NCBI GenBank assembly: GCA_022036555.1
Contig: CM039134.1
Coordinates: forward strand, 10,912,818-10,976,817
DNA length: 64,000 nucleotides
Direction: 5' to 3'
Origin: Microstegium vimineum
Lineage: Eukaryota > Streptophyta > Magnoliopsida > Poales > Poaceae
In this document: positions 23,379-35,460 of the stretch, in pieces
Layout: each line of letters opens with the position of its first letter
How positions within the stretch are numbered: position 1 is the first letter of the stretch
The notes under the pieces: generated by a model
Told to the model about the DNA's origin: nothing
Databases searched by the model: none
Seen by the model: only the letters and a program-made list of their open reading frames with translations
Made by a program: the position numbers and the translations under genes

Positions 23379-26300
23379 ATGCAGACGGAGGCGCGCGTGG
23401 GCGTCGTCGTCGACGGCGGCGGCGCCGGCAGCCGCGCAGGCGCAGCCATGGGCCGCTGCCAGGATCAGCGCCACATCGGCACGGCGGCTCACCTCGCCGC
23501 CGGAGGGTTCGCGGGCGCCGTCAGCAAGACGTGCACCGCGCCCCTCGCGAGGCTCACCATCCTCTTCCAGGTGAAATAATTTCTTCCAGCCTACATCTCT
23601 AATTATGAGACTCTACATTACGCTTTTATTATGCTATATATAAGCGCTATGGTACGGATTGGAATCGACGAGCGGCGGGTAGGGGATTGGGAGCTTACAC
23701 CAAAGTCAATCAAGCATTGTCATATTTTTGTTTTTGTTTTTGTTTTTGTTTCCTGCTCAGTGGGGAATTTGTGCCCCGAAGTTCTCCCCCCTGTTTTGAG
23801 TTACAAATGGTTGGGGGACTCTAGCAGCCACACGGCGCTAATTAAGAGAGATATGTTTCTTCGTTTGTTTTACTAGGTGATTCGCTAGTGCTTTAATGAT
23901 TGTTTTGGAGGAGATTCTGCACAAAAAGCATTCTCCCTTTTGTGTGGCCCTGACGTTCATTACCAGTGGGTGAAAGCAATATCATCTGTCGTTTTGAAAT
24001 TCTGTTTGGTCCAAAAAAGAATGGAACATATCTGGTGTGAAACTTAGAGAAATCATGTTTTCTCCTTTGGGGCGTTGTTCATGCACCTTGTCGGCTTGTC
24101 GCTGCACTTCATTGTCATTGAAAGGAATCATATGCTAAGAACATGATACCTAGGCATTTTGCTAGTCTTAGCCTCTTAGGGATCAGAAGCTAAGAGGGGC
24201 AAGACAGCTTTTGTGTATTGTCGCTTTTGCAAGTGCTTTTGTTTGATTATAAGTTGTATTTGCATACACTAGAATACTAACTAGATACAGATTCTCCAGA
24301 AAAGATGTACTCCCTCCATTCCAAATTATAAGATGATTTGACTTTTCTAGATCCATTAATTTTACTATGTATCTAGACATGAGTATATATTCAGATGCAT
24401 AACAAAATCTATGTATCTGGAAATGCCAAAATGTCTTATAATTTGAGATGGAGGGAGTATTAGATAGAGGATTGAAACAATGTTTGAAAATGTATATTCA
24501 TCTCATAGTAGAGTTAGAAGGTTTATAGCCATATAGGACTCAGCCTGTTTAAGGTTATTAGCCATTCAGAACATTGTTTTTTCCCGCCATTGTAGGATTT
24601 TGGTTTGCAGGGACTGTAGCTATCATTAATAATCACTGAATGTGTAAATTAAAATAAGAAAAAAAGGTCCCCCCTTGTGTTAGTAGCTAGTGAGTTCACT
24701 TTATCTGGCAATGTGATGTACATAGCATATCATTAAAGTAACTAAGCAGGCATGTTACAGGACATCTCTTTTCAGTGAACCTAGATACTTCGTTTGCTAT
24801 TAGGATTGTCCTATAAATATATTAAGTGGGAATTTTATGATCTACATTCCGATTAATACATACATAAATTTTTTCCGTCTATCATATATGGAAACTCGCA
24901 TCACTTTTTGTAGATAGGTGGAGACATTATATAATCTTGCCAATTGCACACATTTAATATATGTTCAACACAGTATCATATAGGCAATTTTGCAGTTTTG
25001 CATTTATTATTCCCTTTTATTTTACTGGAGCAATCCATTCTGATGCATAATGAGTGTCCTGAGCTCTTTATTTCGGCTTCACAATATTTAACTACTGCAG
25101 TTGTTACTAACTAGTTGTGTGTGCATGCTTGGTCTGATATTGATTCACAAGAAACAGTCAACACCTTCTTGGCAATAAGATTTCTTATGAGTTTGTTACA
25201 TGCTGATTTGACAGGTAGCTGGTATGCATTCAGATGTTGCGACTCTAAAGAAATATAGCATATGCCATGAGGCTTCACGAATTTTTCGAGAAGAAGGGTT
25301 TGGAGCCTTTTGGAAAGGGAATCTAGTGACAATTGTACACCGTTTACCTTATTCTGCCATCAGCTTCTATTCATATGAGCGCTACAAAACTGTAAGCACC
25401 AAGGTTCTGTGCTTTAGCACTTAAATAAAACATTGCATAGTGAGCTCATTCAATGGACTTTTACATGTATGCCATTAAAAAAGTTGGTAATTACACACAA
25501 GCCATTAAAAAGATGAATTCTCACACTGTTTGCCTCAAACAGTGTTAAATTGCAGTTATGAGAAGTAAAAAATATCCTTACATCTAAATATGTCATTAAT
25601 TATTTTGAGCATCTTAACGACTTCAAGTGAAAAAACTCAGAACTAGAAAGTTGTAGAACTCGTTGAGATCTACAATTTTTATATAAAAAGTATATGATTT
25701 GATATGATTAATATGTCTTGGTAAAATCATACAATTTTTGTACGGATTTGAATGAAAATAATTTATTATATATATAAAAATTGTAAGTTGTTTAAGATGC
25801 TAAAAAATAATTAATAACATATTTAGACATAAGGGTACTTTTGACTTTTCACAACTACAGTTTAACACTGTTAGAGGCAAATCTGACAGTAGTGGTATGG
25901 AGGGCAAAAAAGTTCAGAGCAGTGACAACTATGAGAACTCATCTTTTTTAATGGCTTGTGCGCAATTATCAAATTTTTTTAATGGCATATACATGTAAAA
26001 GTCCCCTCATTCAATACAGGTCGTGCTTTAACACTTAAATAAAACATTGTACAGTGAGCTTCAGCATTCAACACTATTTTCATGACCTGATTTTAGATAA
26101 ACATTTCAGCTTCTCCAAACGGTTCCTAGCCTGGATGGGGACTCCAACAATGTTGGTGTTGTACGTTTGCTTGCTGGTGGTTTGGCAGGAATAACTGCTG
26201 CATCTTTAACTTACCCGTTGGATGTTGTCCGTACTCGTTTGGCGACACAGGTAATATTTCGTATTATATCTTATATCCTGAATAAAAATTAACACATGGT

Positions 26301-27306
26301 CAATTTTGTACTCCTTTAAATCAGCTTTGGATGGTGTTGCTTTATAGACCAAGGATTTATATTATTATTATACCATCTAAATTTCTGCAGAAAACCACTA
26401 TGTATTACAAGGGCATCTTCCATTCGGTGTCTACAATTTGTAGAGATGAGGGTGTCAAAGGATTGTACAAAGGCCTTGGGGCCACGTTGTTGGTAGGTCA
26501 TGGACCTTTTACTTATATATATGTTTTTTTATTAATGTTGGGTTGCCAGTAACTTTTAGGAATTACAGGGAGTCGCACCTAGTATAGCAATCAGTTTTTC
26601 TGTCTATGAATCACTGAGGTCCCGTTGGCAAATGGAAAGGTACTCATCATCATTACTCTTTGTTTTATATTGTAATGCCCTCTTGAATGTGTTGTCCAAA
26701 ATTCCAACTGATGCCTGTGGACATATTTTCACCAGGCCCCATGATTCAACTGCAGTTGTTAGCTTGTTTTCTGGGAGTCTATCTGGTATTGCATCATCGA
26801 CAGGTAAACTGACATTTGATCCCTAATGATTTTCATTGTTGATTTTTTTTATTACTGAATACACAAAACCATGACATGCACCTATATTATTGCTTGCACA
26901 ACAAGGAGCTAGCAGCACACTTATGCAGATATATGCTTTTATAAAGCAGATAGACATAAATTGATCCACTTGCATTGCTAAATTGATTGCCTGACATCAT
27001 AAAAGAAATGATCTCAACCATTGATGTTAAATTCTATATTCATGAATCATTGTTGCAGCCACATTTCCCCTTGATCTTGTAAAACGGCGGATGCAACTTC
27101 AAGGAGCAGCTGGGATAGCGTCAGTCAAGAAATCAACCATAACTGGAACTATCCGTGATATCTTGCAGAGGGAAGGTTTGTGTGGCTTCTACAGAGGTAT
27201 CGCCCCTGAGTACCTCAAGGTTGTTCCTAGTGTTGGAATTGCCTTCATGACTTACGAGACATTGAAGAGCTTGCTCTCCAGCATTGACACAGACGATGGG
27301 AGCTGA
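23379..27306 (+). CDS. Mitochondrial substrate carrier (SLC25-type) gene, intact
   Basis: Seven exons: 23379-23570, 25215-25391, 26110-26250, 26391-26492, 26569-26639, 26736-26803, 27059-27306. All have GT-AG introns and keep one frame, giving 332 residues. Three tandem repeats of about 100 residues are seen, each with a carrier signature: TAPLARLTILFQ (first repeat, acidic residue replaced as in this plant subgroup), YPLDVVRTRLATQ and FPLDLVKRRMQLQG. Each is followed by an EG...G(F/L)(W/Y)(K/R)G motif (EEGFGAFWKGN, DEGVKGLYKGLG, REGLCGFYRGI). It most resembles plant inner-membrane carriers of the At2g37890/At3g53940 group; the transported solute is not certain. The start ATG at 23379 gives a 24-residue extension before MGRCQDQRHIG. 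Introns 1 and 2 hold MITEs. The 3' end is duplicated at 55258-56230. Confidence 0.93.
24310..24457. mobile_element. Stowaway-type MITE in carrier intron 1
   Basis: 148 bp flanked by TA at 24308-24309 and 24458-24459. Terminal inverted repeats are CTCCCTCCATTCCAAATTAT and its near-complement. No coding capacity. Confidence 0.9.
25455..26006. mobile_element. Mutator-like MITE in carrier intron 2
   Basis: 552 bp with long inverted repeats (GGACTTTTACATGTATGCCA at the left, its complement at the right) and a perfect 9-bp target duplication TCATTCAAT at 25446-25454 and 26007-26015. It leaves the splice sites of intron 2 untouched. Confidence 0.9.
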
Positions 27307-28306
27307 GGTTTCCCATTTTACAATGAGGTTAAACTAAAGTGATTTTTTGTCCCTAGGTTACCATCAGAATGTAAGGGCATTAGAGTTGTTACACGACCGG
27401 GCATTGTGCCAGTTTTGTAGAAGTTGGTAGGACAAACCTGAGGTGTACAAATAGTCTTGTGTTGTACCATAGGCTAAAAAGAGCAAATAAGCACTTCATC
27501 TTGTGCTCCTCTGCATTATGCTCCAGTTTTGTGTTATGAAATGTAATGGCCCATCGAGGGAAAAAAGGGGGCGAAGATGAATGATTTTACAGGTTTAGTT
27601 TTCGCTTGTAACAATTGTGTTTGCTGTGCACCAAAGGGATGTGTGCATCGAGGGGATAGAATATTGTGTGCTCGTGACACATTCAGCTGATGCAAGAATG
27701 CTTAAAACTACAATACAGGAGTGAAATCACCAGTACTATTATTGAGTGTAATTTGTCCTCGACTCTACATTGCACATACTCCTTACCTCCTAAGCCTTTT
27801 GTGTCAAATAATCATACCCAAGAGATTCTCTGTGCCAATAATATTTCACATCTATGCAATAAACAATATTAGGTGAAACTACACATTGGAATTAGAAGAG
27901 ATCGGAGACCGGCGAGATGCCAATCCATCAGTAAATTAAACAACAATCATAGTCAATTTATACTGATTTGACATCATGAATTTGCTTTTGCTGTCCAAAT
28001 GTCGCTTTTGTAATGGGGACAGGGATAGGATGGAAAGCTCTCTCGCAAGCATTCGTGGGGTCGAGGACTGAGAATTTTTCTCTCCGAGAGGATTGCGAGC
28101 TATACCCCGAAGAAGAATTCCCTGTTGACATCGCTAATCATGGCGCCGTAAAGAAAGATTAAGATTTACTAATCTACCTTTTGAGTAAACTGAAGTACTC
28201 CTAAAAAGTAAAAAATAATTTAGTTATCCGTCCCACATTTTTTGTACTACCCGTACCATTTCTATGCCATTGAAATTACTCCCGTTTTATGATTCAGCGT
28301 TTCTCT
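27307..28306 (+). other. Carrier 3' UTR and spacer before the array
   Basis: 27307-27920 is nearly repeated at 55331-56230, so the duplicated segment includes the carrier 3' UTR. No ORF or RNA gene is supported between here and the first array unit. Confidence 0.7.
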
Positions 28307-28642
28307 TTTTTTTCTTCATGAATACAGAGCGGTACCTCTGTACATGCAGGGCATAGTGGTTGTATGAAACATTATATTACTTGATGACTAGTACAACTAG
28401 TAGGTAGTCTCGCAGCATATTAAAAGTAAGAAAGTTGCCTTTAGAAATGGACATCATCACTACCGACTACAGAAGCCATGTGAAGTGAGTAACCAAAAAA
28501 GTACTGAACTTGAAAGCACTATCTCAAGAACGCTGAAGGGACAACCTGAATAATGCCAATTGAAGGGACCAGGGCACACGGGGATCCGACAGGTAGAAGA
28601 ATGCTCTATAAATATGTATCACTCCTGGGGCTGCAAAATGCA

Positions 28643-28825
28643 ATGAACTGTGTTAGCATGATCCAACATAGAAATAGTAACGCAAGCTACACAGCAAGCG
28701 AGGGAGATGATGGTGGATTGGTAGGTAATGTAGGGAGTCCGAGTTGCACACTTACGGGCTTGGAAGGCATCATGAAACCAGACGTTGCTTGCTCCTCAAA
28801 TCGTCACTTACTTTACTTCTATTAA
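28643..28825 (+). CDS. Small ORF of unit alpha-1, unknown product
   Basis: 60 codons starting 29 bp downstream of a TATAAATA box. It starts MNCVSMIQHRNSN, contains TLTGLEGIMK and ends RHLLYFY. Related frames occur at the same place in the beta and gamma units (MN.VR.Q.R and GLxGIMK shared). No signal peptide, membrane segment or known domain is visible. A CACTTACAG before GGCTTGG could be a splice acceptor, so this may be part of a spliced transcript or of a non-coding RNA. Confidence 0.3.
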   Translation: MNCVSMIQHRNSNASYTASEGDDGGLVGNVGSPSCTLTGLEGIMKPDVACSSNRHLLYFY

Positions 28826-28980
28826 CATTTTGTGTATCTTGTGGCATATCCTGAAACGCTCGTCATCATAATTCATGAAACATCAGGTCAGGAGGAGCAC
28901 AATAGGATGCAAAGGGAGAGAACCCCGCAGCGCGACCCGCTTCAATTCACCTCGCTACTCACTGTGTTCAAGGAAGACAG

Positions 28981-29187
28981 GTGGCGCAGATCAAGGCGTC
29001 AAATACTGAGGCTGGGGCGTCGGGCAGTGCCTGCTTGAAGGAACAGACGGAGCGGCTGATATCCAGCATTCGCCACTTTGGAAAAAGAGAGCTCGTGGTG
29101 TTGTGCAGGCTTGCAAGTCAGATTCCATATCCAAGTAGGCCGCAGGTTAGGGATGTGTCCGATGCCCTAAGAGCTTGCTGGAGCTAG
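28981..29187 (+). CDS. Second small ORF of unit alpha-1, unknown product
   Basis: 68 codons. It contains QIKASNTEAGASGSACLK and SSIRHFGKRELVVLCRLASQ. The core ELVL.CRL also appears, in mutated frames, in the beta and gamma units (RELVLSWRLG near 52480 and 60650). It starts at a CAG that could be a splice acceptor (GAAGACAG before 28980), so it may be exon 2 of the unit rather than a separate gene. No recognised domain. Confidence 0.25.
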   Translation: MAQIKASNTEAGASGSACLKEQTERLISSIRHFGKRELVVLCRLASQIPYPSRPQVRDVSDALRACWS

Positions 29188-29568
29188 GATTAACTTGGTA
29201 CTATTACCAATAATGGTATGCTTGTGCTCAAAATGATATGGCCAAAAGTCCCGGTTATAGTTACATACAAAAGTTCCCTAAGCTTTATTTAATTAAATGT
29301 AAAATGGTTCTTGAGTTTGGCTCGGGATGCCATCTAAGTTCCTAAACTTCCAGAAATGTGCACTTCAAAGTCTCAAGTTACTAATCATGCTACCAAAGGT
29401 CCAAATCACCCTAACTTGAGTTAATCCACTAGCGTACCATGCTGATTGTATGATGAAATGGTATTGATATGTGTGTCGACATATATCTCTCTCATCTCCT
29501 ATCGCCCTACCGCCATGTGGCCCCCTATCTTGATGCCATGCCATTAGTGTCAATATGTAGCCAACTAT

Positions 29569-31160
29569 TTTCTTCATGAACACAGAGTGGCAGCTCTGTA
29601 CATGCAGAGCGTAGTGGTTGCGTGAACCATTACCTGACTAGCACAACTAGCAGTCTCGCAGCATATTATTACTTGAAAAAAATAATAAACAAAATTGCCT
29701 TTAGTAAGGACTTCATCATCACTACTGACTACAGAAATCATGTGATGCGAGTTACTGATTACCAAAGAAAAGTACTGAACTTGAAGGAACTATCTCAAGA
29801 ACGCTGAAGGGACGGCCTGAATAATGTCAACTTGAAGGGACCAGGCCACCAGGGCACAAGGGATCCGCAGGAACAAGAGTACTCTATAAATACTATCGGT
29901 TGTATCACTCCTGAGGCAGCAAAACACAATGAACAGTGCTCGCATCCAACACAGAAATAGAAACGCAGGCAAGGGAGATGGTAGCGTAGATAGCCCTAGT
30001 TGAACACTTACAGGCTTGGAAGGCATCATGAAACTTGAGGTTGATCATCAGATCGTCTCTTACTTCTACTAGTAACATTTTGCTGTATGTATGGCACATC
30101 CTGAAATATCTGTCGTCGTCATCCATGAAACATCAGGTCATGGCGACCACACTGGGATGGAGGCATGGAGTGCGCGGCCCATTTCCGTCCACCTCGCTAC
30201 TCACCTTCTCCGAGGAAGACAGGCAGCGTCGACGGCTCGTCACGTAGATCGAGGCGTCAAATACTGAGACAGGGCGCCGGGCAGTGCGTGCTTGAAGGGA
30301 CGAACTGCATATATCCAACACTCCCTGCTTTTGAAAGAGATCTTGTACGGTTGTGAAGGTTGGGAATTCAGGTTTCATATCCAGGTAAGCCTCTGTGAGA
30401 AACAATGCGCGTGTGTTCGTGGCATTTTTTTAGTACCAGGGATAAACCCACAATCCATGTGTGCCGCAAATGATACATGCGCCTTTTGTTTCTGCTTTAT
30501 CATCAATTTTCGCACTTTTGAAAACAGAAGGAAATGAGATGCTTTTTCCTGTACTGAGACTCAATCCACGAAACCAACTAGACATACTTTCGTTTTTCAG
30601 GGAAATTCATGGGCCTGAACATTTATCAGCTTCGTTTCTCGCTGCAATTCTGAAAATTTCACAAATAAGTAAATAACTGTATCAAATTCTGTAAGGCGTC
30701 AAGGACCTCAGCTTGATGAACGTTTGCCTAATGCTTCCCCTCTATCAGGCAACCACGAGGCCACGGCAATCATCATTGGCAATGGCAAGCGCAGCTCCTT
30801 TTGGCATGACACATGGGCTGGGAAACGAAGCAGGCAGATCGTTTTCCTGCTCTATATAGTCACTGTATCTGGAAAAAGCTTTCAGTTGCACTTGAGGAAG
30901 CTCGGCAACTGCCTGAAAATTGTCAGTTCAGTGGCATGGAGGATGGCAGACAAGGCGGCTTCTGTTTACCACGTGGTAAATTTGACTCAGGAGGTCTATA
31001 CAGGCTTCTAAAATCAAGAGATGGCACACCTTTCCGGCGGCCAAATTTGTTGGGATAGTTATGCCCAGAGACAAGTTCAGTTATTTATGTGGTTGTTGAT
31101 GCAAGGGAGGATTCAGAGCAGGTCTAATCTCCTGAAAAAACATGTAGTGGGATTGTACAG
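29569..31160 (+). repeat. Array unit beta-1
   Basis: Opens with TTCTTCATGAACACAGAG. TATAAATA lies at 29885-29892 and a related small ORF starts at ATG 29929, but it stops early at a TGA where beta-3 has a Cys codon. It ends with a LINE 3' fragment (30690-31130) that is also present in beta-2 and beta-3, so the LINE inserted before the blocks multiplied. Confidence 0.85.
30690..31130 (+). pseudogene. LINE 3' fragment in beta-1 (RT zinc-binding region)
   Basis: Broken frames show GNGKRSSFWHDTWAG and FMWLLMQGRIQSRSNLLKK, motifs of the C-terminal zinc-binding region of plant L1-type reverse transcriptases. No upstream RT domain remains. The same fragment recurs at 49935-50378 and 59340-59815. 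Confidence 0.8.
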
Positions 31161-31857
31161 TTTTTTTCTTCATGAATACACATCGGCACCTCTGTACTAG
31201 CAGGGCGTAGTGGTTCAGTGAAACATTACCTGACTAGTACAACTAATAGCAGTCTCGCAGCATATTTATTAATGAAAAAAAATGAAAGCTTCCTAGAAAA
31301 GGACTTCATCATCACTACCGACTACAGAAGACATGTGATGCGAGTAACTGACTGTAACAGAGAAAAGTACTGAACTTGAAAGCACTGTCTCAAGAATGCT
31401 GAAGGGACGATCTGAAATAATGTCAATTTGAAGGGCCCAGGGCACAAGGCATGCACCTTGAGGAAGAAGAGTAGTCTATAAATACTACCGGTTCTGTCAC
31501 TTACTCCTGGGTGTGCAAAATGCAACGAACCGTGTTCGCATCCAATGCAGAAGTAGCAACGCAAGCGAGAGAGATGGTATTAATTGTAGACAGCGCTAGC
31601 TAGCTACACACTTGCAGGCTTGGGAGGCATCATGAAACTAGAGGTTGATCATAAGATCGTCTCTTACTTCTCTTCATTCTACTAGCTAGTAACATTAATA
31701 GTATACATGGCGTATCCTGCAACATCTTTGTCGTCGGCTCGTCGTCGTGCATGAAAGAAACATCCTCAAGTCACGAGGAGATCTCGAGCTGCTGAAGTCC
31801 ATCGACCCCGTCTTCGAAAGAGAGCTTGTGCTGTCTTGGAGGCTGGGAGTCTAGATT
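31161..31857 (+). repeat. Array unit gamma-1
   Basis: Same plan as the other units: TTCTTCATGAATACA opening, TATAAATA at 31477-31484, small-ORF region around 31529-31680. The main start codon has become ACG, so this copy's ORF is broken. Confidence 0.8.
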
Positions 31858-32664
31858 TTGGGCGTCTTTGGATCACGGCCTCCCAGACGAGGTCACCTAA
31901 TTTCCCCTCTAAATTAAAGTTCCATTTTCTACGTTTGTTTTTGTTTACATGGTAGTAAAGCTCGATCCCCCGGCCGGTAGTGCCAAAGAATGGCGTCATT
32001 GTGGAACGAAGTCACATAAAACGGGTTCATTGTCTTCGACCTTGACCCGGGTTCGTCGATCCTGACCCGGGTTCATGGGTTTATTTTTAACCCGAAGTGT
32101 AAAAATCTCTCGCAAGAAGTAGGGTATCATGTTCCCCGACCCCGTATCTTGACCTATCGATCCGAAACTTTGTGACTCTATGGAACAAACCAAACAGCTC
32201 AAATGACGGTCATCACCAGTCGAAGCTAGCGTGCTAAAATAAAAGTAACACGAAGCAAGAATATACAACACCCTCTAGCTTGCGTTACATGGCCAGTTGC
32301 CCACTTGTGGATGTATCGTACCACACACATGCCAGGAGCCCACGATCATGAGCAATCATCATCGTCACAGATGATTGGGCCGCTACCTAGTTAGCGCTGT
32401 CCGTCTAAATTAAACCCATCAGTCCACGTTCCACAACGACGACGTCGTACGTACTATTCCATTGCTGCTAGCTGCTTTTCAGCTTGACCATGCATGATCA
32501 TCTCCAAGAAAGCAAGCAAAGCAATGTAACTCCTCTGACCCAAACCAAATCTTGCTGTGCGGCGCCGCGATCCATCTCTCGCTGTGTGTGGCGTGCACTC
32601 TTCGTCAATCATTGGCCGGCCGGGGGTGCCCAGGGACGACGGAGGAGGAAAGAGACGCTAGCTG
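31858..32664 (+). repeat. Block 1 tail, first part
   Basis: Shares about 500 bp with the tail of block 3 (62395-62800), including the TGCTGCTAGCTGCTTTTCAG and GGCGCCGCGATCCATCTCTC segments. It is interrupted at 32665 by the LINE and resumes at 39116. No gene recognised. Confidence 0.8.
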
Positions 32665-32940
32665 TTTTTTTTTTTTGACGAAACTGGAGGGACCAAGGTC
32701 CCTACAGAGATTTTATTAAAGCAGAAAGTATGAAAACAACAGGAAAAAAGAAGGGGTACAGCAGGGTACATTACTCATGAAACCAAGAAAAAGAAGAAAC
32801 AGAAAAGAAGAGACGGCAAGAGACTATCCATCAACATCCTGCAGCCAAGAAGACAAATTGATTTGAAGGCCAGGCTTGATCCTGTACTGAAGAAGAGAGA
32901 GCTCCCTTAAGAAGATTCTCTGACACCTTGCTAGGGTGGG

Positions 32941-33754
32941 CTAAATTCCTTTGAAGATGAGATCATTCCTTAGCACCCAGATTGTCCAACACATCAAGAT
33001 GATAAGTTCCATAAATAGAGGGGAGGCTAGTTGATCCTTGATCTGCACGAAAATGCCCGGAAGATCAGAGCTTAAAGGAATTTCAATATTCAGAATGTTC
33101 CAACACATTGCAGCGAAGGGGCACTCAAGCAAAAGGTGCTGCAGAGTTTCCTTAGTTAAGCTTATGCAGTGAACACAGTCATAGGAATCAAGCTGCATGC
33201 TTCTTCTTTTCAAGATGTTCCTGGTGCTTAGCCTATCCTTTAAAAGAAGCCAGAAGAAGACTTTATACTTTGGCTGGCAACTGCATTTCCAGAGCCATTT
33301 GAAAGATTGATGAACTGTCGTGTGCCCCACAAGCCTTTTGTAAACTTTAGTTGAAGCAAACAGTCCGGATCCCCAGGCAAAAACCCACTTATCATTCTCC
33401 CTTGTAAGCTGAGTTGTGTCTATGATCAACTGTAACTGCTGGAACTGAGCAAAGGCCGTTTGTGAGAGGGGGAGTTGAAATATGTCAGACCAGTCATCCA
33501 ACTCCAACGCTTGTTTGACAGTGATCAACTTTTAAGAGTGAAGGAAAACAACTCTGGAAAAGAAGAAGCAAGAGGTTGACCACTCCAACTCTCCAAGCAT
33601 CAGACCAAAAAAGACTCGTTTCCCCATTATTGATTTGAGGAGTAGCAAAATCCTTAAACACGAGCAGAAGCTTCAAAGTATCTCTCCACCAAAACGAGCC
33701 CTTCTTAACCACTACTGGAAACATAACGTTTGCCGAGAGCTTTTTTTCGGGCAC
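32941..33754 (-). pseudogene. LINE reverse-transcriptase C-terminal and zinc-binding region
   Basis: Frames 33754-33494 (GSFWWRDTLKLL, NGETSLFWSDAW) and 33528-32941 (KVYKRLVG, PKYKVFFWLLLKDRLSTRN, CVHCISLTKETLQHLLLEC, MCWTIWVLRNDLIF) show the zf-RVT domain with its C..C...H...C pattern. The part immediately upstream in the protein lies beyond the CACTA insertion at 39023-39115 (VNLVWEKQYRNGKLSS). The polymerase domain and ORF1 are absent. Dead copy. Confidence 0.88.
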
Positions 33755-33941
33755 TCGGCAGAAAACACGGTGCCGAGAGCCCTCTCGGCAAAGAAATCCC
33801 TTTGCTGAGAGTTAGGCCGTCGACAAAAGATTCCTCTCGACAAACGAAACGGCAACCTCCTTCGTTAGCCTTTGCCGAGAGTCGGCCGTCAAGCTCTCGG
33901 CAAAGCTTTTGAACGACGTGATGCCGTTATCGCTTAGAATT

Positions 33942-34990
33942 TTTTGCCGAGAGCCACGCCGCAGGCTCTCAGCAAAGATTCTTTGCCGAGAGCTTTAGGG
34001 TTACTCTCGGCAAAGCATTTGAATTTTTTTTCTTTTTTTCACTTTTTTTGCTTGTTTCTTACATTGCTAGTGACATAATCTTAGAATTTGGTATATTTTT
34101 TTATTAGTTTTGCTATATTTCTTTGGTTTTTTATTTAAATTGATATTCTTTAAAAAACAACTTTGAACTGCAGGTGCATCGAATAATGGAATTTGATGGC
34201 TGAAAAAATGATATTCGTGGTTTGTAGTGCACTTTGAGTCGGTATCCAAGGACAGACGTGAAATTTTCTTATTCACCAAACTTGACCAACAACTTGCGTG
34301 TGACTTGTTTTTAAAATTTTATAAAATACAAATGAATTCCAAAAATCACAAAACTTGTTGAGTGGACTTGATATCACATGTGTAGGCTTGGGAAAAAAAA
34401 TTAAGACGATTTCAAAACGTTGGTGACGGAGGATAGTCATCACATATGGTATCCAGCACATATGATCATATGTGATGACATGAGATGTATAGTTTTCTTC
34501 AATCCTCCGTCACCAACGTTTCGAAATCGTCTCAATTTTTTTCCCAAGCCTACACATATGATATCAAGTCCACTCAACAAGTTTTGTGATTTTTGGAATT
34601 CGTTTGTATTTTATAAAATTTTAAAAACAAGTCACACGCAAGTTGTTGGTCAAGTTTGGTGAATAAGATGTTTAAAATTTCGCGCATGTCCTTGGATACC
34701 GACTCAAAGTGCGCTACAAACCACGAATATCATTTTTTCAGTCATCAAATTCCATTATTCGATGCACCTGCAGTTCAAAGTTGTTTTTTAAAGAATATCA
34801 ATTTAAATAAAAAACCAAAGAAATATAGCAAAACTAATAAAAAAATATACCAAATTCTAAGATTAGGTCACTAGCAATGTAAGAAGCAAGCAAAAAAAGT
34901 GAAAAAAAGAAAAAAAATTCAAATGCTTTGCCGAGAGTAACCCTAAAGCTCTCGGCAAAGAATCTGCGGCGTGGCTCTCGGCGAAGGCAT
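33942..34990. repeat. Near-perfect foldback inside the CACTA element
   Basis: Two arms of roughly 480 bp, about 33942-34440 and 34470-34990, are inverted copies including their TTTGCCGAGAG motifs, with a loop of only about 30 bp near 34455. A transcript through it would form a long hairpin. Confidence 0.9.
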
Positions 34991-35084
34991 AAATTTAAAA
35001 AAATAAAAAATTCTTTGCCGAGAGCCCCTGATCTAGCTCTCGGCAAAGAAAATTTCCAGGACTTGGGCGTTTTCGGCCGTTGCG

Positions 35085-35460
35085 CTCACTCTCTCACCCA
35101 CTCTTTGTCTCACTCTCTCTCTGTCTCCCTCACCTCTCACCCGCACCGCCGCCGCCCGCAACGCCGCCACCCGCGCCGCCGCCCACCCGCCCCGCCGCCC
35201 CACGCCAGCAGCCGCCACCGACCCACCGCGCCACGCCAACCCGCCGCACCGTGCCGCGCCACCCCGCCACACCGCGCCCGACCCGCCGCCGACGAGGAGG
35301 AGGAGGGAGGAGGAGGAGGCCGGGCCCCACCTCGGTGTGCCCGCCCCCACCGTGCGCCGGAGAAGAGGACGAGAAGCCGGAGGAGGAGGCCATCGATCCG
35401 CCCACGACCGCCGTCCACACCGCCATTGCTCGCCGTTCATCGTCACCGTCTTGCTAAGGT
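35085..35460 (+). other. GC-rich low-complexity region
   Basis: CCGCC-rich, open in several frames on both strands because of base composition. It probably represents the start region of the element's transcribed unit. No domain can be supported. Confidence 0.6.

Larger units (their letters stand above)
28307..29568 (+). repeat. Array unit alpha-1
   Basis: Starts with TTCTTCATGAATACAGAGCG and carries the conserved promoter-like block ending in TATAAATA at 28607-28614. A small ORF (28643-28825) and a second small ORF (28981-29187) follow, then a spacer. It is close to alpha-2 (44640) and alpha-4 (56977) along its whole length. ATGCAATGA puts a minimal upstream ORF over the main ATG. Confidence 0.85.

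Noticed and set aside
23163..23492. Minus-strand frame of 109 codons over the carrier first exon
   Set aside because: Shadow of the GC-rich first exon; Ala/Arg-rich with no support.
29790..30029. Minus-strand 79-codon frame also present in beta-3
   Set aside because: Runs antisense through the TATA box and small ORF; its similarity between units only reflects recent duplication.
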